This document shows, one piece after another, positions 52,128 to 61,678 of a DNA stretch of 64,000 nucleotides (the first letter of the stretch is position 1; every line of letters begins with the position of its first letter). The position numbers and the translations under genes are program-made. Origin of the DNA: Symbiodinium natans. Taxonomy: Eukaryota > Sar > Dinophyceae > Suessiales > Symbiodiniaceae. The stretch spans positions 62,001-126,000 of the forward strand of contig CAJNDS010000215.1 in NCBI GenBank assembly GCA_905221605.1. Reading direction: 5' to 3'. The notes under the pieces were generated by a model, which saw only the letters and a list, made by a program, of their open reading frames with translations, was not told the origin of the DNA and did not search any database.

Positions 52128-52644
52128 TCGTAGGACCCGGTGTCTTTCATTTTCTTTGTTTAGAGCCTAGCGAGGTTAGGGTTTAGGGTTTAGGGCTTTG
52201 GGCTCAATGTTTAGGATTGAGGGTTTCGGGATAAAGAACATTTTTCTCCTTGCACCCAAGCATGACACCGGAGACTCTAAACCCTAAACCTGAAACCCTA
52301 AAACGGTAGACACTGAACCCTAAGCCTCTAGCGGAACCCTAAAAACACAAAAACACTAAGCCCTGAACCCAAACCGAAAACCCTGAAACCTTAAAATCCT
52401 AAACCCTGAGCCCTAAGCCCTAAGCCCTTAAACCTTAAAATCCTAAACGTTGAACCCTTAGAACCCAAGCCCTAAAACCCTAAAAACCTAAACCCTAAAA
52501 CCCTAAGCCTAAAAGTCCTAAAACCCTAAAAGCCTAAACCCTAAAGCCCTGAGTGCAGCCCTGGGAAAGCACAATCCCCCTAAATGCGTGGGCGCACCTG
52601 CTCTCTCGGGGTCCCGGTTGAACTAGGGGCGTGTCACAAAATTA

Positions 52645-52748
52645 GACCCTAAACCCTAAACCCTAAACCCTAAACCCTAAACCCTAAACCCTAAACCCTA
52701 AACCCTAAACCCTAAACCCTAAACCCCAAACCCTAAACCCTAAACCCT
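52645..52748. repeat. (CCCTAAA)n array
   Basis: About 14 units upstream of the exon at 52809; TTGAGGG/TTTAGGG after it. Confidence 0.92.
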
Positions 52749-52808
52749 CGAAGTCGAATACTTAGTCAAGAAGGTCTGGGGCTCTTTGGGCTTTGCACCC
52801 CCTCCCAG

Positions 52809-52849
52809 GAGAATGAGCACCTCGACCCCCGGACTCCTCCTTTTGACCG
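52809..52849 (+). CDS. Exon-like island, kinase tail or next gene
   Basis: Acceptor CCCAG; ENEHLDPRTPPFD; GT donor (GTTTGG). CCCTAAA upstream, TTGAGGG/TTTAGGG downstream. Confidence 0.5.
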
Positions 52850-53271
52850 GTTTGGGTTGAGGGTTGAGGGTTGAGGGTTGAGGGTTTAGGGTTTAGGGTT
52901 TAGGGTTTAGGGTTTAGGGTTTAGGGTTTAGGGTTTAGGGTTTAGGGTTGGGAGTTACTAGCTTACTGAGACCCCAGCCCGACCTGTTAACTGCCATGTA
53001 GCTCCCAGTAGATCACATAAGAAGTCTTAGGGGTTTTAGGTTTAGGGTTCTAGGGCCACTTGCTTGAGGGCCTAGGAGACCTAAGATTCGGGGATGTCAG
53101 GATCTGGGTCACGCAAGCACGCGCCTCAAGAGCTGCAGACTTAGGTCTCTCGGGGTTTCAAGTTTAGGGTCAGGGTTCAGGGTTCAGGGTTTAGGGTTTA
53201 GGGTTTGGGGTTTAGGGTTTAGGGTTTGGGGTTTCTGGTTTAGGGTTTCGGGTTGGCAACTCGCGAGCAAG

Positions 53272-53307
53272 GATGTGGATGTGGACAAGATGCTCGCTCC
53301 TGAGAGA
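53272..53307 (+). CDS. Exon-like island, kinase tail or next gene
   Basis: Acceptor AGCAAG; DVDVDKMLAPE. TTTAGGG on both sides. Donor uncertain. Confidence 0.4.
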
Positions 53308-53433
53308 CCAGGTTCCCACACAACGATTCTGGGTTTAGGGTTTAGGGTTTAGGGTTTAGGGTTTAGGGCTTAGGGCTTAGGGCTTAGGGCTTAGGATTTT
53401 TTCAGGTTAGGGTGTTAGACTCGTTTTCCACAG

Positions 53434-53505
53434 AGTGCTGGACCGTTTGCCCTCCCTTCCGTTGCCTGAAGCTGGCTGTTGCCTACACCTGGCCGCTATG
53501 ATGTG
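53434..53505 (+). CDS. Exon-like island, kinase tail or next gene
   Basis: Acceptor TTCCACAG; VLDRLPSLPLPEAGCCLHLA; GC donor possible after PE. TTTAGGG begins right after. Confidence 0.45.
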
Positions 53506-53556
53506 GTTTAGGGCTCAGGGTTTAGGAATTAGGGTGTAGGGTTTACAGTTTACCAG

Positions 53557-53663
53557 CATCAAAACCCCAAAGACTTCAATCCAATCGCCCAACACGGTGG
53601 ACACTGGCGTTTGGCTGCGGAGCTCGAGCATCATGGGCTCTTCATAGCAGCCGATCTGCCAAG
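53557..53663 (+). CDS. Longer exon with GT donor, unknown gene
   Basis: Acceptor TACCAG; HQNPKDFNPIAQHGGHWRLA then AELEHHGLFIAADLP; donor CCAAG|GTATGA. 107 nt, one open frame, no ATG. Not recognised. Confidence 0.6.
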
Positions 53664-53844
53664 GTATGATTCCTCCTCGGCTTGGCTGGCGAGCCTGCCT
53701 ATCGACGGGAAAACCCGAACCCCAAGAACCCTCAACCCTTACCCTAAACCTAAACCTAAACGCTAAACCCTAAACCCCGAACCCTAAACCCTAAACCCTA
53801 AACCTAAACGCTAAACCCTATCTAAACCCTGAGCCCTACCCCCT

Positions 53845-53896
53845 GCATCGAAATCCGCACCACCTCGTGGCATTCCGGGGTCATCCTCCCTGGCCG
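53845..53896 (+). CDS. Exon-like island with GT donor
   Basis: Frame IEIRTTSWHSGVILPG ends at GGCCG|GTATGC. Acceptor not clear; a second frame LPPASKSAPPRGIPGS is open. Confidence 0.35.
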
Positions 53897-53961
53897 GTAT
53901 GCATACAAGCGCAAGTGCGAAGGATGGTTTCGTAGTGCGCTTCTCGCCTTTCGTCTTTTCT

Positions 53962-54052
53962 AAGGGTAGTTACATGGTCCCTTACCTCCCTTAAAGGGTT
54001 CTGAAGTATGGGCCCTTGGGTTTTATAGGTTACTAAAGGACCACGTAGCTAC
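53962..54052. mobile_element. Foldback element, family C, shortened
   Basis: GGTAGTTACATGGTCCCTTA ... AGGACCACGTAGCTAC; part of the interior is missing. Confidence 0.75.
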
Positions 54053-54220
54053 GCGAAGAGTCTCTTTCGAGTAGTGTCATAAGTAGGATATAAAAATAAT
54101 TGCCCTACCTATGACCCCACGCCCTAAACCCTAAACCCTAAACCCTGTAACTAACCTCCAGCAGCTTTAGTTGTTTTTTGGAAGGGGCCATGAACATCGG
54201 AATTGCTGAAGCATGGTTCT

Positions 54221-54285
54221 AAAAGAAGTTGAGAGCACAGTTCACTGGAATTGCATCATCCGTGCAGAAGGCCATCTTAATGACC
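54221..54285 (+). CDS. Exon-like island, frame unresolved
   Basis: KKLRAQFTGIASSVQKAILM to a stop, or EVESTVHWNCIIRAEGHL. Enters CCCTAAA directly. Confidence 0.35.
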
Positions 54286-54315
54286 TAAACCCCTAAACCC
54301 TAAACCCGTGGTCAG

Positions 54316-54384
54316 CATGAGCGTATGCAAAGTCTCCCAAAGCCTACGGCAGCCGAATGGCAGGCACTGATTGCTGAAGTTCAG
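54316..54384 (+). CDS. Exon-like island, kinase tail or next gene
   Basis: Acceptor GGTCAG; HERMQSLPKPTAAEWQ, optionally on to ALIAEVQ; GC donor (GCACTG) after EWQ. CCCTAAA just upstream. Confidence 0.5.
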
Positions 54385-54465
54385 GGTTTAAGGGGTATTT
54401 CTGGCCACATGTGGGCTTGTTGTAAATGCTAAACCCCTAAACCCCTCAAGACCGTGAACCTTCCC

Positions 54466-54576
54466 TTTGTGGTACTTTACTGTAACTTTAGATCCTTAGC
54501 CTTTTTGGGTTTCTTGGGTTTCTTAATAGGGCAGCTAAAATTTTAATTTTTAGCTACCCTTCTGAGTGCAGCCAAG
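54466..54576 (+). mobile_element. 110-bp dispersed element, copy 6
   Basis: Diverged full-length copy (TTTGTGGTACTTTACTG ... GTGCAGCCAAG). Confidence 0.85.
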
Positions 54577-54838
54577 AGGGTTTAGGGTGTAGGGTTCAGG
54601 CTTAAGGGTGAAGGAAGCCTTCCTCCCCCCACCCGCCCGAAAAAGTCAGGAGCAAACAATGAAGAGCCTAGGGCCTAATCCACAGCAGGGTTTAGGGTTT
54701 AGGGTTTAGGGTTTAGGGTTTAGGGTTTAGGGTTTAGGGAACCAACCCTGAACTCTACACAGCCTTGCAGAAGACTGCAGTCCGCTGTTTTGGAAGAACC
54801 CTAAACCCTAAACCCTCCCTTCCATCCCGCGTTCCAAG

Positions 54839-54858
54839 GATCCGCTTCCTCTCGCTCG
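54839..54858 (+). CDS. Exon-like island
   Basis: Acceptor TCCAAG; DPLPLA plus two bases then GC donor (GCGCTT), or open on to RRFRWGDNSKTRVSG. CCCTAAA upstream, TTTAGGG downstream. Confidence 0.4.
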
Positions 54859-55123
54859 GCGCTTTAGATGGGGGGATAATTCCAAAACTCGGGTTTCAGG
54901 GAATCTAGGGTTTAGGGTTTAGGGTTTAGGGTTCAGGGTTCAGGGTTTGGGTTTAGGATAATGGGTTTAGGGTTTAGGGTTTAGGGTTTGGAGTATATAA
55001 CTCGGTAGGCCCTTGGGATGTTTCATATGTTCCCTTGTTGGGTTTAAGAGGATCATATTCAGGAATCTTACCCTAAACCCTAAGCCCTAAGCCCTAAACC
55101 CTAAACCCTAAGTCATTTTTCAG

Positions 55124-55183
55124 AGGGTTTTATGGGCCATCCCAGACAAGATTCTGCCCATGGTGCGTGCGTTCGACGCCTAG
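55124..55183 (+). CDS. Probable terminal exon with TAG
   Basis: Acceptor TTTTTCAG with a T-run; RVLWAIPDKILPMVRAFDA then TAG. CCCTAAA upstream but no TTTAGGG downstream, consistent with no intron following. Marks a gene end, of the kinase or of a second gene. Confidence 0.6.
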   Translation, partial: RVLWAIPDKILPMVRAFDA

Positions 55184-55668
55184 CCCCGAAGCCCTGAAAG
55201 TCCTTAGTAAGCTACTGGGTTGTGCTTTGGGATAGTTTTGCCATTTCCCTTCTTTCCTTGTAAGGGGACCTATTCATACAGAATGTTCGAAGGGTTAAAA
55301 TCGCAACTCCGCTAAAGCCTTAAACCCTCGGCTCCCCAACCCTGACAGCCCAAAGGCTCACTTTATCCTAGACCCTAAACCCTAGACCCTAAACCCTAAA
55401 CCATAAACCACGAACCTTCACGTAGCCCCCTAAACCCCGAAGCCAACTCATACTTGACAAAAACGGTAGCTATACCTGGAGGCTCCTAATGTTGTAGCTT
55501 CTTCGGTGTAGTATCCTTTCACCCCCCTATTGCCGAATCCAAAGAGGGAACTACATTAGAGCCTTCAGATAGGGGTTATAGTGGCCTTCGCCAGGGGTTT
55601 ACGAAAATGGGGGACCCCTAAAGACCCCAAATAGCAGGATTCCCTCTGAATAGGCACCCCAATAAGGC

Positions 55669-55669
<1 letters not shown>

Positions 55670-55705
<36 letters not shown>

Positions 55706-55838
55706 ACCATTTCGGAAACCCTAAACCCTAAACCCTAAACCCTAAACCCTAAACCCTAAACCCTAAACCCTAAACCCTAAACCCTAAACCCTAAACCCTA
55801 AACCCTAAACCCTAAACCCTAAACCCTAAACCCTAAAC
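55670..55838. repeat. Poly-C run then (CCCTAAA)n
   Basis: 35 C at 55670-55704, then about 17 heptamers to the exon at 55845. Confidence 0.95.
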
Positions 55839-55844
55839 CACCAG

Positions 55845-55938
55845 ATACATCTACCCCGATCGCGCGCCTTCAGTTGCTGGCCTCGGCTCCGAATGGTTTG
55901 AGCAATGCTTTTGGTCACAGTACCGGTTGCGGTTCAGT
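55845..55938 (+). CDS. Exon-like island, unknown gene
   Basis: Acceptor CACCAG; YIYPDRAPSVAGLGSEWFEQ then CFWSQYRLRFS. CCCTAAA upstream, TTTAGGG-like downstream. Confidence 0.5.
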
Positions 55939-56054
55939 GTAGGGTTTAGAGGGTTTAGAGTTTAGGGGATCTAGGGCTTGGTTTTTTTCAAGAACTCCGG
56001 AAACGCGGCTCGAAAGAGAGGAGGGTTCAGACTTGTGAGGATTGAGGGTTGCAG

Positions 56055-56220
56055 GGTCTAAGATCGTGGCAGCACGCCCTTTTTGGGGCTTCTTGTGCGA
56101 AGCTTACAAGACTCCTCCTCATCTGGACAGCCCCTCTTGTCTAGCTGACTACTTCTCTCCTGGCTGCATCCGAGATGGCATCAAGCCAGGCATGTGGGAA
56201 TGGGTTTTACTAGTCCCTAA
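56055..56220 (+). CDS. Longer coding island, unknown gene
   Basis: Acceptor TTGCAG; AARPFWGFLCEAYKTPPHLD, then SPSCLADYFSPGCIRDGIKP and GMWEWVLL. Possible GT donor at GAATGG|GTTTTA. Not recognised. Confidence 0.45.
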
Positions 56221-56371
56221 ACCCCCAAAACCCTAAACCAAAAGCCTCCAAAACCCCAACCCTAAACCCACCCACCCAAAAGCGGGCCCCTTTCTTCCGT
56301 AAACCCTCCCTGAACCATACATAGATGTAGAACGACTGCAGCTGTAGTTGGTTGTCATCTTAGTCAAGACC

Positions 56372-56830
56372 TAAACCCTAAACCCTAAACCCTAAACCCT
56401 AAACCCTAAACCCTAAGCCCTAAACCCTAAACCCTAAACCCTAAACCCTAAACCCTAAACCCTAAACCCTAAACCTACTTAGATCATGCTCCATCAAACA
56501 CACCAAACCTCCTAACAGCGATCTGCAGACCGCTCGTCCAAGAAACCCGAAGAACCCTAAAAACCCGAAAACTCTGAGAGCCCTAAGAACCCTACAAGAA
56601 CCCTAAGAACCCTAAACAAAAAACCTAAACCCTGATAGCCGCCCGCCCCAAGAGCCCTGAGAACCATAAAAGCCCAAAGAGAAGCCCTAAACACGCTAAA
56701 CCCCTAACCTAAAGCCCTAAAAACCCTTAAAATGCAAGAGTCCTGGGAACCCTAAGAACCCTAAAAATCCTAAGCGCCCTAAGAACCCTAAAACCCCTAA
56801 GCCCAAAACGATTTTACGAAACATCGGCTT
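56372..56830. repeat. CCCTAAA then degenerate CCCTAAGAA block
   Basis: Clean heptamers to 56474, then spaced CCCTAAGAAC-type units to 56810; no gene. Confidence 0.8.
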
Positions 56831-56939
56831 GCCTGTCGGGCTTTTCATGTAGGGTTTAGGGATGTTTAGGCTTTAGGGGTTTAGGGTTTAGGGGTTAGGG
56901 GTTTGGGGTTTCGGGTTTGAGGCATGTGGGGGTCTTTTG

Positions 56940-57190
56940 CCCCTCCGGAGTATTAATGCGTTACATGTGCTCTTTGACTTCTCTCTTTATCTTATTATTA
57001 TTACTAGTATTACTATTGTTATCTACTTCGTTTGTGGATTCATTTCTTTTCACATTCATCTCGCGCTTCGCTTGTTTATAGTGCGTGAGCTCTCCATTTT
57101 CAATCTTTCTTTTGTCCGTCCGCAAGCTCACCATATTCTACTCATGTTTCCTTTGGGATGTTTCGGGTGTAAACCCAATATGGGTTCTTA
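56940..57190 (+). other. Pyrimidine-rich interval with hydrophobic frame
   Basis: T/C-rich + strand; one frame reads LYLIIITSITIVIYFVCGF, which would be membrane-spanning, but the bias alone can give this. Bounded by TTTAGGG on both sides. Confidence 0.3.
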
Positions 57191-57489
57191 TCATGGTTTA
57201 GGGTCTGGGGTTTAGGGTTTAGGGCTTAGGGCTCGGGCCTTAAGTGTAAAGCATGGGTTTGGGGTCCAGGGTTTAGGCCCTGAAGGCCTCAGAGCTCAGA
57301 GGCCCTGGAGGCTTGACTTCTGAGGCTTCGCAGACTCTATACAGGGTTTAGGGTTTGGGGTTTGGGGTTTAGGGTTTAGGGTTTAGGGTTTGGGGGTTGG
57401 GGTTTAGGGTTTGGGGTTTGGGGTTTGGGGTTTAGGGTTTAGGGTTTGGGGGTTTGGGGTGTAGGGTTACTCGCTTGCTCTGTTTTCAG

Positions 57490-57759
57490 CAGTTCTATGG
57501 AAGGCTTCCCCGACCAGGCCCTAAGCTGAACCCTGAACCCCAAATCCAACACCTCAAAGACATCAACGCAGGCCACTTAGAATCGTGCCCGTCGCTGAGC
57601 TGCATGGGCAAATGCATCGTTGCACTGCGCCTTAAAAACCCTGAAACCGGAGCGTCGCTCTCCAAGGACCCAGATGAGAAACGCTGGACGAATACGAAGT
57701 CCGACTCGGTCGAGGGGTCGAGATGGCCAGAGTGGATTGTCGGGACGAAGAAGTCATGA
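57490..57759 (+). CDS. 270-nt exon with strong acceptor, unknown gene
   Basis: Acceptor CTCTGTTTTCAG; QFYGRLPRPGPKLNPEPQIQ, then HLKDINAGHLESCPSL, MGKCIVALRLKNPETGASLS and WPEWIVGTKKS to TGA. From 57760 to 58177 other frames stay open (LSHRAAARLLGLRASAAAS), so a shift or an unseen junction is possible. Unrecognised. Confidence 0.5.
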   Translation, partial: QFYGRLPRPGPKLNPEPQIQHLKDINAGHLESCPSLSCMGKCIVALRLKNPETGASLSKDPDEKRWTNTKSDSVEGSRWPEWIVGTKKS

Positions 57760-58289
57760 TCTGCTCGAATGGGCAGCTGTGAACTTCTTGATGGTCATTG
57801 AGGCCTACATTCCAGAGCTCCAAGGTTCAGCACCTCAGCCATCGAGCTGCTGCACGTCTACTGGGCCTGCGGGCTTCCGCAGCAGCATCGCTGGCAGGTG
57901 CTGTGCTTGGGGCAAAATACCACGCGGCCGCCCGAGAGTATGTCCGACATGCTGCGAAGCTGACCTCTGGAAGGTTTGCGGAACGTCCACGGAGCATGCT
58001 GCGTGGCGAAAGCTCGATGATACGCACGGAGGTCAACCCACGCCACCCAACGGGACGGTGTTTGGGGAGCGGTCCCCGTGCACTCCTAGCAACCCGAAAG
58101 TTACTTGTAGGCTTGCAAGTACCCCCGACAATCTGTTTGTAATTACCCTACTTACTATCACCCGATGGCCAGCATGAACCTCTCTGAGCCCTGTAGGCCC
58201 TAGGCCTGTAGACCATAAGCCCCAAGCCCCAGACCCTAGGCCTTCAATCCCAAGCCGTGATCCCCACACCCTAAATTTCTTACCCGCAG

Positions 58290-58323
58290 GCGAAGAACGA
58301 GGCGCTGGAGGCCTCGGGCTTTT
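58290..58323 (+). CDS. Small exon with canonical donor
   Basis: Acceptor CCGCAG; AKNEALEASGF plus one base; GT donor (GTAAGC). CCCTAAA-like upstream, G-rich repeats downstream. Confidence 0.5.
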
Positions 58324-58389
58324 GTAAGCAGAGTTTGGGGGTTTAGGGCTCTGGGGAGGAAGATTCGGGGCGCTGTACTTCTAACCTCA

Positions 58390-58526
58390 ACTTGAAGGTT
58401 TCTTGGTAGTTTGAAACCCTTTAGGGTTTAGGGTTTACGGTTCGGGTTTAGGGTTTAGGGCTTACCGGAATAGCTACCGTACTTGTAACCCCACTTCTAA
58501 CTACTGTACCCATGAACCTCCAAGTA
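58390..58526. mobile_element. Foldback element, family B, with TTTAGGG units inside
   Basis: ACTTGAAGGTTTCTTGGTAG ... ACCCATGAACCTCCAAGT ends; the loop has become TTTAGGG/TTTACGG repeats. Confidence 0.65.
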
Positions 58527-58644
58527 TTGCAGCTGCGCAAGAGCCTAGTTCTGGTACTCATATTTCTCCTAGGGTTGAGGGTTCATGGTCCCTCAGGCGG
58601 CAAACCCTGAACCCTAAACCCTCAACCCTCAACCCTAAACCCGA

Positions 58645-58645
<1 letters not shown>

Positions 58646-58680
<35 letters not shown>

Positions 58681-58712
58681 TATATATATATGTATACATA
58701 CACACACACATA
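58646..58712. repeat. (TA)n / TATG microsatellite
   Basis: TA run, TATATG units and an ACACAC tail. Confidence 0.92.
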
Positions 58713-59094
58713 GTGTTTTTAGGGCTAGGTTCCCCCCGCAGTCCTAAATCCCATTCGACCAAAAAACGGTTCGCTTTTGGGTTCCGAGGGCTTCTGAGAA
58801 ACCCTAGACCCCAGACCCTGAACCCTGAACCCTAATCCGCAATACCCCCTGCATGGAGGGTAGTAGGTCTCATTTGCGGAGATTTGTAGAAACTTCAGAG
58901 TTTAGGACGCCGACCGTCTCAGAGTACATCTTTAATGTTGTTTTTGCTTTATGATTGGGGTGTAGAGTTTATGGTTTAGAGCGAATATATGGAGTCTGGA
59001 GGCTGTTGGGCTTTGGGGCTGTGAGGGTTTAGGCTCCCTAAACCCCGAACCCTAAACCCTAATCCCACAACCCGAAACCCTGGTGATCTGCGAG

Positions 59095-59130
59095 GCGCTG
59101 TCGGCGTGCGCCGATGCCATCTCTGTGAAG
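59095..59130 (+). CDS. Small exon, unknown gene
   Basis: Acceptor CTGCGAG; ALSACADAISVK; GC donor (GCGCCT). CCCTAAA upstream. Confidence 0.5.
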
Positions 59131-59304
59131 GCGCCTCGGCTTCATTGGCGCACCCGAACACCCTAGAGCCCCTCAAGCACATCCTCAGCAACCCTAAACC
59201 CCAATACCCATCAGCCCACTACTATCCCGCATATTTAAGAGCCTCCGGCTCAAGCCGCCGACCCCGCAGGAGGTTTGGTGATTTTGTTTGCGGTTCTTGT
59301 TGGG

Positions 59305-59332
59305 GGTGGGGGGGGGGGGGGGGGGGGGGGGT

Positions 59333-59378
<46 letters not shown>

Positions 59379-59406
59379 GGGGGGGGGTAGGGGGGGGGGG
59401 GGGGGT

Positions 59407-59446
<40 letters not shown>

Positions 59447-59450
59447 GGGT

Positions 59451-59480
<30 letters not shown>
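59305..59480. repeat. Poly-G tract, about 175 bp
   Basis: Nearly pure G with single T or A breaks; source of poly-G/poly-P pseudo-ORFs on both strands. Confidence 0.95.
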
Positions 59481-59481
<1 letters not shown>

Positions 59482-59896
59482 TTTTCCAAAAAGAGCCCCT
59501 ATGCCCTGTGCGAAAACGCCTATGGTCCATGAGTTTACGCGGTGTGGGTGGCCTGTTCCTCCACGGAAAAGCTGGCGGGGTACCCCCCCCTACCCCCCCT
59601 CCCCCGTGTTTGGGAGGGAAAGAGGGCCCCATCCAACACACCGCCAGGGTCGGCGGATTCTGCCCCCCTCACCCTAAACCCTAAACCCTAAACCCTGAAC
59701 CCCAGACCGCAAAACCCTGAACCCTGAACCCTAGAAGAGTTTCGTTCGGGCCTTGGGCTCGAAAACCCCGAAGCCCAAAACCGCTAAAAAACCCTAAATC
59801 CTAAACCCTAAACACTAAACCCGAACCCTAAACCCTAAGCCCCAAACCCTCTAAACCCTAAGCCCCAAACCCTCTAAACCCTATATTATCTTGTAG

Positions 59897-59944
59897 GCCC
59901 AAGGTACTTCCCCGAACTCCCCAGACGACCTTCAAGAACTCTGA
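59897..59944 (+). CDS. Exon-like island, frame unresolved
   Basis: Acceptor TTGTAG; PRYFPELPRRPSRTL or KVLPRTPQTTFKNSE; GC donor (GCCTTA). CCCTAAA upstream, G-rich repeat downstream. Confidence 0.35.
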   Translation, partial: AQGTSPNSPDDLQEL

Positions 59945-60435
59945 GGCCTTAGCCCTAGGGTTTGGGGGTTTACGGTTTAAAGGGTTTATGGTTCAGGTCT
60001 TAGGATTTAGGGTTTGGTGAGTATCCCTGTAACTCTGCGCCTTTCATAGCAGATGTGTCGATGTCATCCGCAAGACACAAGCACGCAGGCACAATTTCCT
60101 GCAGGTTAGTCTACTAGGACACAGAGTAGGCCCTCATTCCCTTTTGCTAGGGTTTAGGCTCCCTGAAAAGCCCCCCTTGTGTTTGGGGACCCTGTTTAAA
60201 GATCCTCTAAGGGAATATGAGGGCCATATTATATTTAGTAAATTAAGGGAACCTCTTAGGAGGTACATCCAAAGGGGTACGAGTCTTAATCCCATGATAG
60301 GTAAAGCTCTGCACTCAGCTCCAACCCCGAAACCCGTCCACACCCTGCGCCGGCCCTAAACCCTATCCCCTAACCCCTAAACCTAAACCCTAAACCCTAA
60401 ACCCTAAACCCTAAACCCTAAATGCTCCTTGCGAG

Positions 60436-60465
60436 GCCCTCTTGGAGCTTCAGAAGATGGACCAG
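60436..60465 (+). CDS. Micro-exon, unknown gene
   Basis: Acceptor TGCGAG; ALLELQKMDQ; GC donor (GCGGGG). CCCTAAA upstream. Confidence 0.5.
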
Positions 60466-61013
60466 GCGGGGTGTAGCTCGGAAGGCGTGAAGCTCTGCTT
60501 GAGCCCTAAACCCCAAGCCCTAAAGCCTAACCCTAAACCGGGGCTTAGGGCTTGCAGGGTTTCAGTGAGTTTCTGGGTCTATGGGTTCATATTATAAATC
60601 TTGTAAGAAGGTTTAGGGCCGTTGTTCACGGCTTTGGGGTTTAGAGTTTGGTTTTAGGGTCTTAGGGTGTTAGGGTTTTAGGGTTTAGGGTTGAGGGTTT
60701 CTTCAAACGGGAGGGCCCAAGTTGAGAAGATGAGGAGCAAGGCTCCCCTAAACACGAATCCCATTTCTTTCAAGTTCCTGACTACAGGGCTGCGTGCTTC
60801 AGTGGGGACCTCCCCCCCCGGCCCCCCCAAGCGAAAAAACAAACTCCCCAGCACAAAGCGCCTTACACCCCTACACCCGAACTTCCTTAGGACCCTCAAC
60901 CCCTAAACCCCAAACCCTAGACCCTAAACCCTAAAACCTAAACCCTAAACCCTAAACCCCAAAGACCGTCAACCCTGAGCCCTAACAAGGGTCTTAAGGG
61001 TTTGATCTGCGAG

Positions 61014-61060
61014 GCGACGCCCGCCCTCTCCGGATCACTTGCCGCAGCGGGGGGACCCAG
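61014..61060 (+). CDS. Small exon, unknown gene
   Basis: Acceptor TGCGAG preceded by GATCTG, as at 59095; ATPALSGSLAAAGGP; TTTAGGG follows. Donor not fixed. Confidence 0.4.
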
Positions 61061-61628
61061 TCTAGGGTTTGGGGTTTAGGGTTTAGGGGGCGTCGGTTTA
61101 AGGATTTGCGGTTTAGGGTCTTCCGATGACGAAGGATTTGAGGTTTTGGAAGTTTAAGGTTGAGGTTCCAGGTTTTGGGGGGGTTTTGATGTTTTGCGGT
61201 TTAGGGTTTGGGGTGGAGGGTTCATGATCTGAGGTTTTTGAGGTTGAGGGGTTTGGGGTATTCAAGCTTTAACGGTTGAAACTTCCAGTGTGTTTGTTGG
61301 TTTGTTTTTTATTATCTGTTTTCTTTTAGGGGAGGGGGGAGGCGTGCCGGCGGGGGGGGGATGAACTGGTATTTGGACCCGCTGGGTAGGTACTACCGGG
61401 TTTGGGGTGTAGGGTTTGGGGTTTGGGGTGCTTTCATGGCTCTTGGACGGACAGAATTCGCGCCTCATCGGGGTGGCACCTGACTCTTTCTTTATAGGAA
61501 TCAGAGCAGCCAGCGTCGCTGGCCGTACATTTCCCCATCAGCAGATTTTAGCCCAATAGCCCGGCGTTGGTCCCTAAACCCTAAACCCCAAACCCTAAAC
61601 CCCAAACTCTAAACCCTAAACCCTAAAC

Positions 61629-61678
61629 CCATGGCCAATCCAACACTTCTAAGCGGTGAGCGACGTCTCCTCCTCAAG
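61629..61678 (+). CDS. Small exon-like island with ATG
   Basis: MANPTLLSGERRLLLK with AAG|GTTCAT donor; CCCTAAA upstream and TTTAGAG/TTTAGGG downstream. Could be a first coding exon. Confidence 0.35.

Noticed and set aside
59106-59684. Glycine-rich and proline-rich ORFs
   Set aside because: Translations of a poly-G tract.
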